A stretch of DNA of 34,725 nt from DAOOOU01 sp964435635 (GTDB taxonomy: Bacteria > Bacillota_I > Bacilli_A > RF39 > UBA660): positions 1-34,725 of the forward strand of contig CAYSZU010000006.1 in assembly GCA_964435635.1 (NCBI GenBank), in the 5' to 3' direction. The position numbers and the translations under genes are program-made. The notes below the pieces were generated by a model. That model was given only the letters and a program-made list of their open reading frames with translations. It was not told the DNA's origin and did not search any database. The first letter of the stretch is position 1. Every line of letters begins with the position of its first letter. Shown here piece by piece: positions 32,736 through 34,725 of this stretch.

Positions 32736-34244
32736 TTATTTAATTTTATTTTTCTTATTTCTTAGGAAAATAAATAATTTTGGTAAGCGATTAATAATAA
32801 ACTTTTTAAGTTTTAAAATAACTTTTAATTTTAAATCATGAATTAAGTTTAAAAACCTTCTGGGCGTTAGGGGCCCAGTAAAACTATAGTCAGCTGTCTT
32901 TTCAATAAAGTGTCTGATTTTACTTGGTTTTTTAAAACACCATTTATAGATTCGAACATAAAACATAAAGTAATTAGCAGCGAATAAAACTTGATGGTCA
33001 GGAAATTGTGGTTGTTTAATATATACTTTTGTTTTTTTGGTTATCTGCCGACTAAAACCTGCTTCATCAGCGATTTCTTTTAGTTTAGTCATTGGATAAG
33101 GATAAAATATATTTGGTGTTACTTGATTACTTTTTAATTTAGCGTTTAATTTAACCGTTTCCAAAGCCTTACTTAAATCTTCATAAGGTAGTCCTAGAAT
33201 ATTATAAGTTAAAACAGAGATTTTATATTTATTAAACCAGATTGAACAATTAATCATTTGCTCATCAGTTGTATAACGATGCAAATATTTTTGTCTTATT
33301 TCTTTATTACCAGATTCAAGACCAATGTCAATCGTATAACAACCAGCTTCTTTCATCTTCCTAACTGTCTCTTCGGTTACAATATCAAATCTTAAATTAC
33401 AAGTAAAAGGTAATTTAATTTCTTTAGTATATAATTCAATAAACTCATCAAACCAGTTAGGAAACATATTAAAAATAGCATCTCTAAACCAAATATATTT
33501 AATATTAGGGTGTTTTTTCAAGACCACCTTAATTAATTCAATTGCTTTAGTGGGACTTCTAAAACGAGCGTATTTAGCTTTATTAGGATAAACATTTCGA
33601 AATTGAGAATTACCACAATAAGTACAAGAATAAATACATCCCCTACTTAACATGATTATGGCCGTATTAGTTTTAGTTGTATTTAAATTTTTATAATCAA
33701 ATAAATCAATGTCCGGAAAAGGTAAATCATCTAAATCTTCAATTAGTGGACTAACCTCATTTCTAATTACTTGATCATTCTTTTTAAAATAAAAGCTTTT
33801 TATTTTATAAATGCTTTTATTTTGTTGCATTTTATTCATTAATTCTAAGGTCGGATATTCTCCTTCACCCAAACAAACAGCATCAATTCCAGGAATTGAC
33901 ATGAATTCATCAGGAACTAAAATAGCGTGGTACCCACCAACAAAGATAAAGATATTCGGCTTTATATCTCTGGTCCATTTAACCATTTTTTTGGTGTATT
34001 CAAAAATAGTTGTCCGACAACTAAAACCAATTAGATCAATATTTTTAAAGCTTTTTAATTTTGCTTTAAAAGCTTCCTCACTATGTTCATGATCAAGATG
34101 GAGTAATGACACTTGATGGCCTCCATTTTTAACGACCGCTGAAATAGATGCTAATCCTTCGCTATAATTGCCACCATTACTGGTGTTTTCTCCTTCGATA
34201 AAATCAGGATAAATTAATAGTAAATGTAATTTTTTCTTTTTCAC
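32736..34244 (-). CDS. Cobalamin-binding-domain radical SAM protein
   Basis: 502 residues from GTG 34244 (AGGTGAT four bases upstream; ATG 34250 and GTG 34253 possible). The N-terminal B12-binding-like Rossmann domain (about 8-150) includes LLLIYPDF, DLIGFSCRT, IFVGGYHAILVPDE and CLGEGEYPTLEL. Then the radical SAM core follows with SRGCIYSCTYCGNS (CxxxCxxC for 4Fe-4S) and GLESGNKEIRQKYLHR. The basic C-terminus ends in Lys/Arg-rich helices. This architecture is that of B12-dependent methylases and BchE-like enzymes; the substrate is unknown. No partner genes lie adjacent. Confidence 0.88.
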   Translation of the reverse strand: MKKKKLHLLLIYPDFIEGENTSNGGNYSEGLASISAVVKNGGHQVSLLHLDHEHSEEAFKAKLKSFKNIDLIGFSCRTTIFEYTKKMVKWTRDIKPNIFIFVGGYHAILVPDEFMSIPGIDAVCLGEGEYPTLELMNKMQQNKSIYKIKSFYFKKNDQVIRNEVSPLIEDLDDLPFPDIDLFDYKNLNTTKTNTAIIMLSRGCIYSCTYCGNSQFRNVYPNKAKYARFRSPTKAIELIKVVLKKHPNIKYIWFRDAIFNMFPNWFDEFIELYTKEIKLPFTCNLRFDIVTEETVRKMKEAGCYTIDIGLESGNKEIRQKYLHRYTTDEQMINCSIWFNKYKISVLTYNILGLPYEDLSKALETVKLNAKLKSNQVTPNIFYPYPMTKLKEIADEAGFSRQITKKTKVYIKQPQFPDHQVLFAANYFMFYVRIYKWCFKKPSKIRHFIEKTADYSFTGPLTPRRFLNLIHDLKLKVILKLKKFIINRLPKLFIFLRNKKNKIK

Positions 34245-34264
34245 TTTCATCACCTTGTAAATAT

Positions 34265-34293
34265 ATTATATCAAATAAAATGATTATTAGTAA
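34265..34293 (-). promoter_or_regulatory. Promoter of the radical SAM gene
   Basis: Minus-strand TTACTA (34293-34288), 17 bases, TATAAT (34270-34265) with extended TGA. Confidence 0.65.
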
Positions 34294-34448
34294 GTTTTTG
34301 TGTGTTATTGCAAATGGTATAATTAAAATTTTTTCCTTTAAAAAGATATTTCTAAATATGCTCTCTAATAAAGACTTTAATTATTATATTTTTTATACTA
34401 GAAATATTTAAATTATGTTATAACAACTTGCAAGGGAGGTTTTATAAT

Positions 34449-34725
34449 ATATACACATTAACTAAAAATTTTGAAGAAGGGGTGCAAACATTTACTTTAG
34501 ATGGCTACGATGATATGGATAATTTTCGACTTCATATCAGACGTAATCTTTATAATAATGATATGTTTTTTGTTGCGATCGCTTTTCGACAACGACTTGT
34601 CTAGTTATTGATCAAGAAAATTACCCAATCTATCAAGCATTTAGAAATATTATGGAAGATATGATGAGCGGGGAAATATTTATTAATCAAGAAGACTTAG
34701 CATTAGTTGATGAAGCAGCTTCAGG
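34449..34725 (+). pseudogene. Broken or mis-assembled gene, cut by the right window edge
   Basis: A strong AAGGGAGGT (34433-34440) is followed after eight bases by ATA, not ATG. The frame reads IYTLTKNFEEGVQTFTLDGY, DDMDNFRLHIRRNLYNN, then DMFFVAIAF and stops at a TAG near 34603. Another frame continues at once with STTTCLVIDQENYPIYQAFR and MSGEIFINQEDLALVDEAAS to the edge. Adding one T to the TTTT run near 34582 would join them. Product not recognised, looks soluble and acidic. An extended -10-like TGTTATAAC lies at 34416-34424, and another (TGGTATAAT) near 34320. Confidence 0.5.

Noticed and set aside
1..34725. Mycoplasma-type genetic code (TGA as Trp)
   Set aside because: Tryptophans are TGG and queA ends in TGA at a conserved C-terminus; FtsW also argues for a walled cell.

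Overview
The window is AT-rich, gene-dense DNA from a low-GC Gram-positive bacterium (Bacillota, Bacilli/Mollicutes-like lineage, probably uncultured). Several things point there: the queA-tgt-comN-rel-dtd-hisS-aspS order, a T-box leader on hisS, rnc next to smc, comEA-comEC, RNase HIII, and SD sequences of the AGGTGAT/GGAGG type. TGA is used as a stop (for example queA), so the code is standard and not the Mycoplasma code. FtsW and two or more lipoproteins imply a peptidoglycan-containing, single-membrane cell. Many proteins are shorter than their family norm or have lost catalytic residues, which suggests a streamlined, host-associated genome.

Left part (1-9000, all minus strand): a compacted translation/stringent-response cluster, queA, tgt, a small membrane protein, comN, rel, dtd, a WG-repeat-like membrane protein, then T-box-controlled hisS and aspS (aspS runs off the left edge). 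Rel keeps its (p)ppGpp synthetase motifs but has lost the HD-hydrolase metal and catalytic residues. Next (9000-14400) come an isolated rnfC-rnfD pair with unusual motifs, uvrC, a one-domain yigZ, thioredoxin and cvpA.

Middle (14400-26130): rnhC, a decayed stretch with a possible zapA relic and a frameshifted small gene, an aldehyde-dehydrogenase-like pseudoenzyme, then holA, comEC, comEA, ftsW, def, smc and rnc. Convergent units are separated by compact bidirectional hairpin terminators.

Right part (26200-34725) is the accessory-looking region: yidD, a ZnuA-like lipoprotein lacking the metal-ligand histidines, tRNA-Ser(GCU), and a two-gene operon. The second gene of that operon encodes a protein with fourteen exact-length 31-residue helical repeats. 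The repeats resemble organellar mTERF repeats and, in layout, TALE DNA-binding repeats. Each repeat has a near-constant frame and a hypervariable residue at the predicted inter-helix turn. The operon sits directly behind the tRNA gene and lies between two nearly identical hairpins. This is the best candidate here for an undescribed system: a modular nucleic-acid-binding protein and its small partner. After it come a tiny lipoprotein, an MtaD/SsnA-type amidohydrolase, a C-terminally truncated pyruvate-kinase-like protein, a cobalamin-type radical SAM protein, and at the right edge a broken gene with an ATA in the start position and a homopolymer frameshift.
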